DNA of 64,000 nt, taken from contig CAYMOX010000011.1 in assembly GCA_964392245.1 (NCBI GenBank), positions 28,274-92,273 of the forward strand, given 5' to 3'. A program made the position numbers and the translations under genes. This document shows positions 43,866-53,040 of the stretch, one piece after another. The notes beneath the pieces were generated by a model. It saw only the letters and a program-made list of their open reading frames with translations, had not been told where the DNA came from and ran no database searches. Position 1 is the first letter of the stretch. Each line of letters opens with the position of its first letter. The stretch is from JAAUUJ01 sp964392245 (GTDB lineage: Bacteria > Cyanobacteriota > Cyanobacteriia > Thermostichales > Thermostichaceae).

Positions 43866-44090
43866 TTAGGCGGATTGAGGGAAGGAATCCTCATCCCCCC
43901 AGAGTCCGCCTTCTGCCTTGACAGATCCTTCAATCAAAGCCTCAATCAGGTGATCCATGGCTTCATGCTCTTCGGGAGAGCAGGGGTAATTCTGCATGAT
44001 CAGCGTTAACTTCCGATCCTGCTCCAGGGAGAGGTAGCCGGATTCTAAAGCAGTATTGACAATTGCTTGAATTTTCATAGCCGGATTCAT
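43866..44090 (-). CDS. Small protein, divergent paralogue A
   Basis: A 74-residue helical protein from ATG 44090 (GTG 44093 directly before it is also possible). The segment KIQAIVNTALESGYLSLEQ… aligns without gaps over 56 residues with the divergent gene at 44347 (14 identities by eye). No signal or membrane segment. I believe similar short proteins are widespread in cyanobacteria, but I have no function. The two genes share a 256-base divergent region with a CRP-type palindrome. Confidence 0.72.
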   Translation of the reverse strand: MNPAMKIQAIVNTALESGYLSLEQDRKLTLIMQNYPCSPEEHEAMDHLIEALIEGSVKAEGGLWGDEDSFPQSA

Positions 44091-44131
44091 CACATTGTGT
44101 ATTGATCATTTCATGGGCTACGGAGAGGAAG

Positions 44132-44147
44132 TGTGACCTGGATCACA
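44132..44147. promoter_or_regulatory. CRP/SyCRP1-type binding site
   Basis: TGTGA-CCTGGA-TCACA is a perfect match to the cAMP-receptor-protein palindrome TGTGA-N6-TCACA used by cyanobacterial SyCRP1. It lies 42 bases before the minus-strand gene and 200 bases before the plus-strand gene. A -10-like TAATAT (44156-44161) follows on the plus strand. Confidence 0.65.
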
Positions 44148-44346
44148 AACTCAGTTAATATTTACTTCACCCTTGCCCTGTCTTTAGGATTACTTCTGGT
44201 CTCATGAGTGGACAGTCCTGTGCATACGATTTCGCTGGATTGAGCAGAATCCTGAGCAAGGAAACGTATCTCACGAAGCTCGGATCGTTTCATACTGGGG
44301 GTGGATGTTTTGTTCCCTATCCATCTTCTCCAGGTGAGGTGTTGAG

Positions 44347-44547
44347 ATGAGTATTGAGATGATCGTGAGCGAGGTGCTGCAGACAAAAGTCTTAACCCAT
44401 CGACAGCAGCGTCACATCAATGCCCTTCTCCTCAAGGCTCAGTATTCGGATTCTGATTTTGCAGCTCTATATCAGCTTTACGCAGCCATGGATGCAGGCA
44501 CGGTGGTTTCAGGAGGAGATAGTTTGGCCCCAGTCTTTGCGAGCTAG
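44347..44547 (+). CDS. Small protein, divergent paralogue B
   Basis: A 66-residue helical protein starting MSIEMIVSEVLQ, with AGGTG 10 bases upstream of the ATG. It aligns without gaps to the protein encoded at 43866-44090, sharing I, V, L, Q, R, S, A and G positions. It ends AGTVVSGGDSLAPVFAS. No function is known. A shared ancestor and shared control region with the opposite gene suggest a duplicated regulatory or stress-related pair. Confidence 0.72.
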   Translation: MSIEMIVSEVLQTKVLTHRQQRHINALLLKAQYSDSDFAALYQLYAAMDAGTVVSGGDSLAPVFAS

Positions 44548-44561
44548 TGCCCCAGCAGTCC

Positions 44562-45161
44562 TCAGAATGGGTTCAACAGGATCCGTTCTCGGGTTTGCGC
44601 TCGTAGGCAAGTTTGGGCTGGACGCAAGGTATCCCTCAGCGGGTAAAGTCCCAGCACCTGACCGGAGTGATCCAGGATGAACAGGATCGCCTGCTGGCGG
44701 AGATCCACCTCTATCAAAGCCTTCTGGGCCAGCCTCTTCAGAGTACTGACAGTTTCCCCCCCAAAATCAACAACCAGGTAAGGAGAGCCCGACGCATTGG
44801 GACTTTCCTTCCGGATTATATTCAGCACAAAACTCCGAACCCGTTGCAGGCCTGTGCCATCCACCACCACCACCTGACGGAACTGAGAGTAGCGACCAAA
44901 CTCCAGCTCTAAAGCTTGTGCCGCTTCTTTAGACTGGCTAGAGGTGGTCCGGTTGGTGAGAATCACCGCCTGTAGCGAGCCCTGGGGAAATTGATCCAGC
45001 TGGATTAACTCTTCATTGATGCTGGTCACTTGTCCTGAGACTGGATGCATCCAAGAACTGAGACAGGCATTGGTTTCTGCCGCACGGGCAGGCAACAGAC
45101 TGATCGCTATCGTTGACAACACCGTGAGCAAACCCACATGGGGGGCGCAACTAATGTCCAT
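44562..45161 (-). CDS. Exported thioredoxin-like hypothetical protein
   Basis: 199 residues from ATG 45161, which lies inside the final codons of rimO (11-base overlap). A signal peptide covers about 1-27 (ends ARA). The mature part reads like a thioredoxin-fold protein without the redox CxxC, with segments AVILTNRTTSS, QVVVVDGTGLQR and PYLVVDFGG. Two or three cysteines are scattered. An upstream in-frame start would overlap rimO by 47 bases and is less likely. Function unknown. Confidence 0.7.
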   Translation of the reverse strand: MDISCAPHVGLLTVLSTIAISLLPARAAETNACLSSWMHPVSGQVTSINEELIQLDQFPQGSLQAVILTNRTTSSQSKEAAQALELEFGRYSQFRQVVVVDGTGLQRVRSFVLNIIRKESPNASGSPYLVVDFGGETVSTLKRLAQKALIEVDLRQQAILFILDHSGQVLGLYPLRDTLRPAQTCLRAQTRERILLNPF

Positions 45162-46542
45162 GCCAGTCAAAATCAGGGGGGGCAGTAACAATTTCACCGA
45201 ATAGATCGTAGGGCTCTGCCCGGGTAATGGTAACCGGAACCAGGCTGTTCAGGGATCCGTACCCCCGAACATAGATCACCCCATCCACCTCCGGAGCAAA
45301 GCGGGGCGAACGTCCTATGAATAACCTGGACTCATGGTTTTCCTGCTCCAGTAGCACGGGGACCGTCTTGCCCACCTCGGCTCGATTGCGGCGGAAACTG
45401 ATCCCCTGTTGCAAACGCATGATCTGGTCCCGTCGAGCCTGCATCACCTCAAAGGGAACCTGATCGGGCAAGGTGGCGGCAGGGGTTCCTGGTTCTGCGG
45501 AGAAGGTGAAAACCCCGACATGATCGAATTGGTGCTGTTCCAGGAAGTGGCACAAATGCTGGAAATGCTCCTCTGTCTCGCCCGGAAAGCCCACAATAAA
45601 GGTGGAACGCAGGACAGCCGGAGGTAGGGCCCGACGCAGCCGCTCAATGATCTCATCGTTCACCCGACCCTGCCAGGGGCGACGCATTGCTTTCAACATC
45701 TGGGGATGGCTGTGTTGCAAAGGCAGATCCAGATAAGGGAGCACGTTGGGGGTTTCTGCCATTGCTGCCAGCACCTCAGGGGTGAGTCCGGTGGGGTAGG
45801 CATAAAGCATGCGGATCCAGGGAATCGGCACCTGTCCCAGCGCCCGAATTAAGTCCGCCAGTTTGGGCTCACCGTAGAGATCCACCCCATAGTTGGTGGT
45901 GATCTGAGAGATCAAGACCAGTTCCTGCACTCCTTCCGCCGCCAGCTGCTGGGCTTCCGCCAGGATCGATTCCAGTGAACGGGAGCGTTGATTTCCGCGT
46001 AAATGGGGGATGATGCAAAAGGCGCAGCGGTAATCACAACCCTCGGCAATGCGTAGATAGGCAACGGGAGCGTGGGTGGTGCGAATCCGAGGCAGATGTT
46101 CGTCGGCAATGTAATCCAGATCGGTGGTAACGGCATTGACCCGCTCTCCCTGCTCAACCCGCTGCAGCACCTCCAGGATCTGGTGATAGTCTCCGGTGCC
46201 CACCAACGCCACCGCCTCCGGGATCTCCTCCAGCAGCTCCTGTTGAAAATGCTGCGCCAGACAGCCCGAGATCACAATTCGTTTCCCCTGCACCGCCAGA
46301 TCCATCAAGGTCTGAACTGATTCCCGCCGTGCGGCCTCAATAAAGCTACAGGTATTGACAATTACATAATCAGCCTCTGCTTCATCCTCCGCAATCCGGT
46401 AGCCCCCAGCACTCAGGATCCCGAGCATGTGTTCGGTATCCACTCGATTTTTTTCGCAACCCAGATGCAGAACCGCGATCCCCCGAGGCTCAGAGGAATG
46501 CTGTGACGAAGTCAGAGGCGACGGCAGGACGACAGAGGACAT
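45151..46542 (-). CDS. rimO: Ribosomal protein S12 methylthiotransferase
   Basis: A radical-SAM enzyme that adds a methylthio group to an aspartate of ribosomal protein S12. 463 residues. The N-terminal UPF0004 domain has Cys29, Cys65 and Cys94 for the auxiliary cluster. The radical-SAM triad is Cys169-x3-Cys173-x2-Cys176 (CDYRCAFC). A TRAM domain closes the C-terminus. All cluster ligands are present. The N-terminal 18 residues are a variable extension. Confidence 0.95.
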   Translation of the reverse strand: MSSVVLPSPLTSSQHSSEPRGIAVLHLGCEKNRVDTEHMLGILSAGGYRIAEDEAEADYVIVNTCSFIEAARRESVQTLMDLAVQGKRIVISGCLAQHFQQELLEEIPEAVALVGTGDYHQILEVLQRVEQGERVNAVTTDLDYIADEHLPRIRTTHAPVAYLRIAEGCDYRCAFCIIPHLRGNQRSRSLESILAEAQQLAAEGVQELVLISQITTNYGVDLYGEPKLADLIRALGQVPIPWIRMLYAYPTGLTPEVLAAMAETPNVLPYLDLPLQHSHPQMLKAMRRPWQGRVNDEIIERLRRALPPAVLRSTFIVGFPGETEEHFQHLCHFLEQHQFDHVGVFTFSAEPGTPAATLPDQVPFEVMQARRDQIMRLQQGISFRRNRAEVGKTVPVLLEQENHESRLFIGRSPRFAPEVDGVIYVRGYGSLNSLVPVTITRAEPYDLFGEIVTAPPDFDWHGH

Positions 46543-46584
46543 GGAGAAGCGACGAGAAAAGCTTTACCATCTTATCCATTTCCC

Positions 46585-48144
46585 TCAGACCCCTCCACTG
46601 CGATCCAGGCTGCGGTACTGGATTGCTTCTGCCAGGTGTTGAGGCTGCAGGTCCGCTGAGTTGTCTAGATCAGCGATGGTACGAGCCACTTTTAGAATCC
46701 GGTCACTGCCACGGGCGGAAAGTCCCAGTTTGCGGATTGCTGCTTCCATCATTCGCTGCGTCTGGGTATCCAGAACACACCACTGCCGGATCTGGGAGGC
46801 CTGCATGTGGGCATTGCAGTGGATTTGAGGATCAGAGTGAAAGCGCTCCTGTTGCTGTTGGCGGGCAGAGAGAACCCTTTTCCGGACCTGATCTGAGTTT
46901 TCTCCAGAATCGACAGAGACGATTTCCTCAGGTTTGAGTCGGTTGACCTGGACATGCAGATCGATCCGATCCAGGAGGGGACCAGACAGTTTAGACCAGT
47001 AGCGATCCCGTTGCTGCGGGGTACAGGTGCAGGCGTGCACAGGATCCCCGTAAAAGCCACAGGGGCAGGGATTCGTCGAAGCAATCAGGGTGACCTGAGC
47101 CGGAAATTCCAGGGAGAGCTTGGCCCTTGAAATAGAAACCACCCCATCCTCCAGGGGTTGGCGCAGGACCTCCAGCACCTCGCGCTTAAATTCGGTCAAT
47201 TCATCCAGATACAGCACGCCCCGATGAGCTAGTGAGATCTCGCCAGGACGAGGATAGGATCCACCCCCCACCAGCGCCACTGCGGAAGCCGAGTGATGGG
47301 GAGAACGGAAGGGACGTCGGGTAATCAACCCCACAGGACCTCCAGCCTGCATCCCCTGTCGCAATAGACCTGCAGCTGAATAGATCTGGGTAATTTCCAG
47401 AACCTCCTCCCATTGCAGAGCGGGCAGGATCCCGGGTAACCGTTTGGCTAGCATTGTTTTCCCAGCCCCTGGACTTCCCACCAGCAACAAATTGTGCCCT
47501 CCTGCTGCGGAAATTTCTAAGGCACGGCGGGCATGATGCTGTCCTTTGACATCGGCCAGATCTAGCTCAGTCTGCTGGGGTTCACTTGCCTTCAGAATCG
47601 CATGGGCCTCCACCTGAGTCGGCATGACAGGCTCGGGATCCTGCAACCAGGCCACCACCTCCGCCAGGGTTTGAAACCCGTAGACCTGCAATCCTTCTAC
47701 AGCAGCCCCTTCGAGGGCATTGGCTTGCGGCACCACCAGATGGGTAAACCCCATGTGCCGAGCGGCTGCAGCCACGGGTAGCACTCCCATCACAGGACGC
47801 AAGCTGCCATCGAGAGAGAGCTCTCCCATCAACAGGATCCTGTCCAGATCCCTGGACTCCACCTGATCCGCAGCAGCCAGGATGCCCATGGCAATCGGGA
47901 GATCAAAACTGGGTCCTTCTTTACGGAGATCTGCGGGGGCCAGACTGATCACAACCTTACGCATGGGAAAAGCAAACCCAGAGTTTTTGATGGCGGCTCT
48001 CACCCGTTCCTTGGATTCTTGAATTGCGGTATCCGGCAGCCCTACCATCACTACCTGAGGCAACCCACCTCCCACATCCACCTCCACCGCTGTGCGCAGA
48101 GCTTTCAACCCCAGAAGCGTTGCTGACCACACTTTTGCAAACAT
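46585..48144 (-). CDS. ComM/YifB-family AAA+ ATPase
   Basis: 519 residues of the magnesium-chelatase-like ComM family. The N-terminal Lon-like domain (about 20-140) begins MFAKVWSATLLGL. The AAA+ module has Walker A GSPGAGKTM and sensor motifs with STNPCPCGFYGD, and the C-terminal domain is helical. ComM is a branch-migration helicase that extends integration of single-stranded DNA during natural transformation. That role would fit a transformable cyanobacterium, but no competence genes adjoin it. Confidence 0.93.
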   Translation of the reverse strand: MFAKVWSATLLGLKALRTAVEVDVGGGLPQVVMVGLPDTAIQESKERVRAAIKNSGFAFPMRKVVISLAPADLRKEGPSFDLPIAMGILAAADQVESRDLDRILLMGELSLDGSLRPVMGVLPVAAAARHMGFTHLVVPQANALEGAAVEGLQVYGFQTLAEVVAWLQDPEPVMPTQVEAHAILKASEPQQTELDLADVKGQHHARRALEISAAGGHNLLLVGSPGAGKTMLAKRLPGILPALQWEEVLEITQIYSAAGLLRQGMQAGGPVGLITRRPFRSPHHSASAVALVGGGSYPRPGEISLAHRGVLYLDELTEFKREVLEVLRQPLEDGVVSISRAKLSLEFPAQVTLIASTNPCPCGFYGDPVHACTCTPQQRDRYWSKLSGPLLDRIDLHVQVNRLKPEEIVSVDSGENSDQVRKRVLSARQQQQERFHSDPQIHCNAHMQASQIRQWCVLDTQTQRMMEAAIRKLGLSARGSDRILKVARTIADLDNSADLQPQHLAEAIQYRSLDRSGGV

Positions 48145-48290
48145 GGCAGAGGATCTACAGAACGCTTTGATCCTGCCAGAAGAACTTTAGAAGATCCACT
48201 GACTCGCCATTAAATTTCAATTGAGCAGAAGAGTTTCAGATCCTGGAGGGAAAGATAATGAGAGGCATGAGGCCGGATATTCGAACGAAG

Positions 48291-48989
48291 CTAGGTCTCC
48301 GTAGTAGCATCCTGTTTGTCCTGCAGCAGTTGTAAGGAATGGAGCGCTGCAGCAGCCACACTGTGGTGAGGATCTTTTGCCATGTAGGTGAGGGCCGACA
48401 AACTCTTTTCCGAGGGCAGGTTCCCTAAAGCTTGCGCCAGACGTTGCCTCACCAACCAATCATCCGACTGGGCAAAGGTCAAGATCCGCTCCAGACATCG
48501 AATATCCCCAATCTCTCCCAGGGCGGCAATTGCTGCCTGTTGCATCAAGCTGTCATCAGTTTGGAGAGCATGCATCAAAACTTCATAGCCACGGGAATCC
48601 TTCAAGTTCCCTAGCGAGACGGCGGCACTGAAGCGCACCAACCACTCCACATCCTCATAAAAAGCTCGCACCAAAGACTCAAAGGCGCGTGGATCTTCCA
48701 AATACCCTAGGGCACCAGCAGCGTCAGCTCGGATCCCGTAGTCACTGTCTGTACTCAAAATTTCCAGGAGCTTGGGTAGGGAGGCTTCCGATTGCTTCAC
48801 CCCCAGCGCAAACACAGCCATGGAGCGCACCTGCAGGTTGTCATCATCCAGGACTTTTAGAATCAGGGGCACGGCCTCTTCATCGGAGAGATGGCGCAGA
48901 GAAGCCAAGGCCACCATTCGATCCGCAGAATTTGGGCTTTGCAGCCGCTCGGCAATCGTGTCAATGCTGAGGTGAGTTTCGGATGACAT
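48291..48989 (-). CDS. HEAT-repeat protein (NblB/CpcE-like class)
   Basis: A 232-residue all-helical protein of about six PBS-lyase-type HEAT repeats, each with a pattern like VRSMAVFALGVKQSEASLP. Such proteins include bilin lyases (CpcE/CpcF) and NblB, which acts in phycobilisome breakdown. The length and absence of a partner gene favour an NblB-like role, but a general scaffold cannot be excluded. No phycobiliprotein genes occur in the window. Confidence 0.82.
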   Translation of the reverse strand: MSSETHLSIDTIAERLQSPNSADRMVALASLRHLSDEEAVPLILKVLDDDNLQVRSMAVFALGVKQSEASLPKLLEILSTDSDYGIRADAAGALGYLEDPRAFESLVRAFYEDVEWLVRFSAAVSLGNLKDSRGYEVLMHALQTDDSLMQQAAIAALGEIGDIRCLERILTFAQSDDWLVRQRLAQALGNLPSEKSLSALTYMAKDPHHSVAAAALHSLQLLQDKQDATTET

Positions 48990-49154
48990 AGGCCCTTAAC
49001 AGTTGTTTACACTAACGTTTCAATGCTAGCGCAGTTGCGGGGGGAAACGAAAGCCATTCAATTCCCACAGATTTAAGGGCGTCTGCATAGCCGATCCAGA
49101 GATAATTGGGTATGTTAATGAGCGAAGCTGCTTAGTGCTTAAGGATCTCTAGCA

Positions 49155-49985
49155 ATGGTCAACTGCAGATCTTTGCCTTTTATCGCCACTGCCTGTTTGC
49201 TGGGGGGTGCGTCTTTCCTGGTTGCTCCCCAGTTTGTCTCCGCTCAGGCTCGGGTGCCTGCAGCTGAAGCGGCAGTTGAGCTGTTGTTGCCCGAGGGAGC
49301 TACAGTTCAGGGATCCCGACGCCTGAACACCACTCAGGCAGAAGTATTCGTGGAAATGCGGGGAGAAATTAGCCCGATTGTGATGGCCGAGATCGCTCCG
49401 GGGCGCTGGCAACAGGATATGCAGGCCACCCTCAACCGTGGAGCTGAGGAGATGCAGCGGTTGGCTCAGTCCAATCAACTGCCTGGTGTTTCGGCCTTTG
49501 GTCAGACCACTGGAGAATCCCTGCTGCAGACCAGCACCTCTGCCACCACCCTGATTGAACCCTCTGATCCAGAGGCAGAAACTCAGCGGGCCCTAGGACA
49601 GTCAGGCCGGAGCAATCCTTTTGTTCCTCTCGATACAATTGCTGAGCCCGTGGACATTGCGGAACCCATCCCAGTTCCTGATACCTTACCAACTCTTCCG
49701 GCCATTGAGGATCTTGAGTTCCCCTCTCCTGACACGACTGCAGCTCTGGATGAACCCCAGGAGGATCCAGCTCGCTTTGCCCGCAGTGTGGAAGTCTCTG
49801 GAATTGTCAGCATTGACGGCGAGAGCTACGCCTTGATGTCGGCGTCTGGTGCAGTTCCTTCCGTGGTGCAATCGGGTCAGAATTTTGAATCGGCCAGTGT
49901 CAGCTCCATTTCTGCCCGTGAAAAGGAAGTGGTCCTGATGGAAGGGGGCGAAGTGGTCACCAAGTCCGTGGGCAGCGGATCCTAA
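49155..49985 (+). CDS. Secreted PilP-like protein
   Basis: 276 residues with a signal peptide (about 1-30, ending VSAQA). An N-terminal domain (about 35-125) is followed by an acidic Pro/Thr-rich linker and, near residue 151, GRSNPFVPL. The C-terminal small beta domain (212-270) has SGIVSIDGESYALM and EVVLMEGGEVV. The linker signature plus terminal domain resembles pilus assembly lipoprotein PilP and GspC homology regions; cyanobacteria otherwise lack a recognised PilP beside pilMNOQ. No lipobox is present. It overlaps the convergent ligase gene by 4 bases. Confidence 0.7.
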   Translation: MVNCRSLPFIATACLLGGASFLVAPQFVSAQARVPAAEAAVELLLPEGATVQGSRRLNTTQAEVFVEMRGEISPIVMAEIAPGRWQQDMQATLNRGAEEMQRLAQSNQLPGVSAFGQTTGESLLQTSTSATTLIEPSDPEAETQRALGQSGRSNPFVPLDTIAEPVDIAEPIPVPDTLPTLPAIEDLEFPSPDTTAALDEPQEDPARFARSVEVSGIVSIDGESYALMSASGAVPSVVQSGQNFESASVSSISAREKEVVLMEGGEVVTKSVGSGS

Positions 49986-50761
49986 CCCTGACCTTGATCC
50001 TGCAGCGCAGAGATCGCTTCCCGTTCATGATTTGACCATTCTCCCTCTTGCCAGGTGACGCCCAGCAGTTCTGCTGCAGCTTGACTTAGGGAGTTGATAA
50101 TCTGATCGCGTTCTAGGGGTTGAGGAGCAATCTCCTGCAATCCCTTTATTTTTTCTGTCGAACCTGGCAGAACCCGCTCCCAGAGGTCAATATCCGGGCG
50201 AAGCAGAAGGCTCCCCTGCTGTAACACCACCTGTTGCTTCCAGAGCTGAGCACTGCCGATGATCTTGCTTTGCTGGAAAGTCAGATCTGCGGAAGTGGAG
50301 GTGGCAAAACAACTGGCGCGATGGGGGTAGTTCCTGCTCATTTCATCCCGATGGGGGAAAGGAGAAGGTCCCAAAGGATCCAGTTGAACACCGAGATTCT
50401 TGAGCCCATTCCAGAGGAACTGACAGAGATAGGCATAGGCCTGACGGCGAGAACAGGGCTCCAGATCCGGCACGATTAAACTGTAGGTTAGCTCTGCCTG
50501 ATGAGCGCTGGCCTGGTGCAGAACTGCTCGACCTCCGGTGGGACGGCGCACACACCTGATCCCCATCTCTCCCAAAGTCGCTGCCGGATAGATCGGGGAC
50601 TGATGATATCCCAGTGAAAGGGTGGTGTCTTTCCAACCATAAAAGCGCAGGATCGGACCCCGTTCAGGAAAAGCTACCCGCTGATCCAGCAGCCACCGAT
50701 CCGCTGCCATATTAAAAACACCGGTTTCCACCTGCCAGGGAAGCAGCCGACCTTCAGGCAC
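49982..50761 (-). CDS. Lipoate/octanoyl-protein ligase family protein
   Basis: A biotin/lipoate A/B ligase-family enzyme. It has RRPTGGRAVLHQ, LTYSL and the lysine in QSKIIGSAQ that contacts the acyl-adenylate. A cysteine sits in RASCFATSTSADL, as in LipM-type octanoyl transferases, so either ligase or transferase activity is possible. GTG 50761 (259 residues) overlaps the upstream stop by 8 bases and gives a normal N-terminus. An ATG at 50803 would overlap that gene by 50 bases. Confidence 0.85.
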   Translation of the reverse strand: MPEGRLLPWQVETGVFNMAADRWLLDQRVAFPERGPILRFYGWKDTTLSLGYHQSPIYPAATLGEMGIRCVRRPTGGRAVLHQASAHQAELTYSLIVPDLEPCSRRQAYAYLCQFLWNGLKNLGVQLDPLGPSPFPHRDEMSRNYPHRASCFATSTSADLTFQQSKIIGSAQLWKQQVVLQQGSLLLRPDIDLWERVLPGSTEKIKGLQEIAPQPLERDQIINSLSQAAAELLGVTWQEGEWSNHEREAISALQDQGQG

Positions 50762-51218
50762 CCTCGAGGCCAAACTCCTGGAGCAGGGGTTCATCATATT
50801 CATCCGCCAGGGTGGCCACCAGCGTAATCGCCCGAGAGATCTCAGTCGGAGTGATCCCCTCCAAGGTGCGGAAATGATTGAGGATCACCTGATCATTCCA
50901 GAGGCAAAAGCGCGCTTCCAGGGTCTCGATCCAGCTTTTCTCCAGCAGCGTCCGCATCAGCCGTGCTTCATCCTTAACCGGGAACTTGAGGACGGGGGAC
51001 CAGACCGCCAGCGTATCGTCGGTAGATTCCCCACTCAGGTGAACAAACACTTCCACCGATCCGTAGGTGAATTTCCAGGTGTGTCCCTGCTGATGGTTTT
51101 CGTAGGCTGCATCCTCCTTAAGACTGGAGATCACAGTAGCGATTAAATCAATGTAGTTAATCTGTGATGCATCGAAATCCAGATCGTCTGGCATCAGTGC
51201 TGTATTACTGTAAGCCAT
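50754..51218 (-). CDS. YbjN-like protein
   Basis: A 154-residue acidic soluble protein. ATG 51218 has a good GGAAGGG upstream; a longer frame to 51293 is not expected to be coding. The fold-like segments TWKFTYGSVEVFVHLSGESTDDTLAVWSPVL and LNHFRTLEGITPTEISRAITLV resemble the YbjN/type III secretion chaperone-like class that is frequent in cyanobacteria. No function is assigned. It overlaps the ligase gene start by 8 bases, suggesting translation coupling. Confidence 0.75.
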   Translation of the reverse strand: MAYSNTALMPDDLDFDASQINYIDLIATVISSLKEDAAYENHQQGHTWKFTYGSVEVFVHLSGESTDDTLAVWSPVLKFPVKDEARLMRTLLEKSWIETLEARFCLWNDQVILNHFRTLEGITPTEISRAITLVATLADEYDEPLLQEFGLEGA

Positions 51219-51329
51219 ATCCCTTCCTGTTCGCTTGTGTGCAGCCGCAGCTCCCTTGGAGGAAGCTACCCCCACTATATCGTTTGCTGACAACGGCGAC
51301 CCCCTGACCGGGCAAATAGAAAACAGACT

Positions 51330-52325
51330 TCAGAGGGGGACCAGTTCTCGGGTTGACACAGGATGCGGCGCTCGGCGGGGGACCGCATAGGTATGCCGAT
51401 CCTTGGCCAGAAGCGTATGGGGGAAAATGGCCTGGGCTTCATTCAGCAGATCTTCTAAAGTGATGGCACTGTCTCTGCCATAGCGGGGGCTGAAATGGGT
51501 AAGGATCAGGGCCTGGGCCTGGGCCTGTTGAGCCACGTGAGCGGCCATGGCAGCGGTGGAGTGTTTACTGCGGCGGGCCAGATGCTTTTCGGCTTCGGCA
51601 AAGGTGGCCTCGTGAATGAGCAGATCGGCAGCCCGGGCCAGATCGACGGCATTGGAGCAGTAGATGGTATCAGTGCAATAGGCCAGTTTTCGTCCTGGGA
51701 TCGAAGGACCGACATAATCCTTTCCAGAAAAGACCCGACCATCCGCCAGGGTGATAGTGGCCCCGGCTTTCAACTGTCCGTAAAGGGGACCGGGAGGGAT
51801 CCCATCAGCCTGCGCCTTGGAAATATCGAAAGTCCCTACCCGATCCGCTTCCACAATCCGGTAACCATAGGCGGGAATGCGATGCTCAAGAGGAGCACAG
51901 TAGACCGAGTATTCTGATTCCTGCAGGATCAGTCCTGTCTCCACGGTATGGATATTCAGGGGATACTGCAGACGGGTTTCACTGTAGCGGATCACCTGTT
52001 TGAGATAGTCTTCCAGACCGGGAGGGCCGTAGACATCAATCGCTTCTGGGGGACTGCTCATGCCACAGGTGGCCAGCAACCCGGGCAAGCCATAAATATG
52101 GTCCCCATGCATGTGGGTGATCAATATCCGCCGGATCTGACTCAGGTTCAGCTGCCCATGCCGGATTAATTGATGCTGCGTACCCTCTCCACAGTCCAGC
52201 AGCCAGATCTCTGAGCGTTGCGGCAGTTGCAGAGCGACCCCGGAAACGTTGCGCTGACGGGTGGGAACACCGGAGCTTGTCCCCAGGAAGGTGAGATTGA
52301 GGGCAGTGGGATCCAAATCTGACAT
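51330..52325 (-). CDS. rnz: Ribonuclease Z
   Basis: The tRNA 3'-trailer endonuclease of the metallo-beta-lactamase fold. From ATG 52325 it has 331 residues. It contains the strand FLGTSSGVPTRQRNVSG, the zinc site HMHGDH in ITHMHGDHIYGLPG, a flexible-arm region with GPPGL, and a late HFSPRYG. ATG 52325 matches the conserved start; a start 13 codons upstream is less likely. The gene before it, on the same strand, encodes a receiver-like protein. Confidence 0.95.
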   Translation of the reverse strand: MSDLDPTALNLTFLGTSSGVPTRQRNVSGVALQLPQRSEIWLLDCGEGTQHQLIRHGQLNLSQIRRILITHMHGDHIYGLPGLLATCGMSSPPEAIDVYGPPGLEDYLKQVIRYSETRLQYPLNIHTVETGLILQESEYSVYCAPLEHRIPAYGYRIVEADRVGTFDISKAQADGIPPGPLYGQLKAGATITLADGRVFSGKDYVGPSIPGRKLAYCTDTIYCSNAVDLARAADLLIHEATFAEAEKHLARRSKHSTAAMAAHVAQQAQAQALILTHFSPRYGRDSAITLEDLLNEAQAIFPHTLLAKDRHTYAVPRRAPHPVSTRELVPL

Positions 52326-52386
52326 GCAGAGAAAGCCTGGCAACCGCCAGGGCAAGAAACGCAAAATCCTTCACCAGCTTACCAAT

Positions 52387-52974
52387 TCAACTCTGGACTG
52401 GCCGACCGCGATACATGATTACGGGCTTGTAGGCAGGAGGTGAGGGGGGAGGGATGGACTCAGGCTCTGCAGGGGCAGGAGGGTAGGAGGGTAGATCGGC
52501 AGGGGGGTCAGCTGCTGATCCATGGTTGTCAACTTCAGGCTCTACGAGATCTAACGCCTGTTGCAGGGCCGTCTTGTTAATGGAGGTGCAACCAATCAGG
52601 CCCAGGATCAATTCTGCCGTGGGTAACAACTGGCCATTCTCAGGTAAACCAGGTAGCAGTTCGGTTGCCCCCTGATATTTGGCCCAGCGTTGTTCAGAGG
52701 GCTCGACAGGACGACGGGATTCCCGAGTCAGGAGCACCTTCATGCCAGGCAGTTTGCTCTTGCATTCCCGACAGAGGGCAAAGGGGTTAAAGAGTCCTGT
52801 GGTTGTGTCAGCCACGAGGATGTCCGGAGCATGGGCAAGCACAGCTTCAAATAACTCTGCCTGAGGAGCGATCTGAATCACCTGATACCCCTGAGACTGA
52901 AAAATCAACTGCCAGAGATGAGCCTGCTCAGGCTGAGACTGGGCAATTAAGACACTTGGGGAAACCTCGGGCAT
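52387..52974 (-). CDS. Degenerate receiver-domain protein with Pro-rich tail
   Basis: 195 residues. Residues 7-130 resemble a response-regulator receiver (SVLIAQSQPEQAHLWQLIF; DILVADTTTGLFNPF with Asp56 near the phosphosite; KVLLTRESRR). The N-terminal acidic pair is missing, so phosphorylation is doubtful. The C-terminal 50 residues are Pro/Ala-rich and end YKPVIMYRGRPV. It precedes rnz by 61 bases on the same strand. Function unknown. Confidence 0.7.
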   Translation of the reverse strand: MPEVSPSVLIAQSQPEQAHLWQLIFQSQGYQVIQIAPQAELFEAVLAHAPDILVADTTTGLFNPFALCRECKSKLPGMKVLLTRESRRPVEPSEQRWAKYQGATELLPGLPENGQLLPTAELILGLIGCTSINKTALQQALDLVEPEVDNHGSAADPPADLPSYPPAPAEPESIPPPSPPAYKPVIMYRGRPVQS

Positions 52975-53040
52975 GAGATTTTACAACTCCTCCCCACCAT
53001 GAGTGGATGAGCTAATACAGAGTCAGGCATCTGAGAATGT

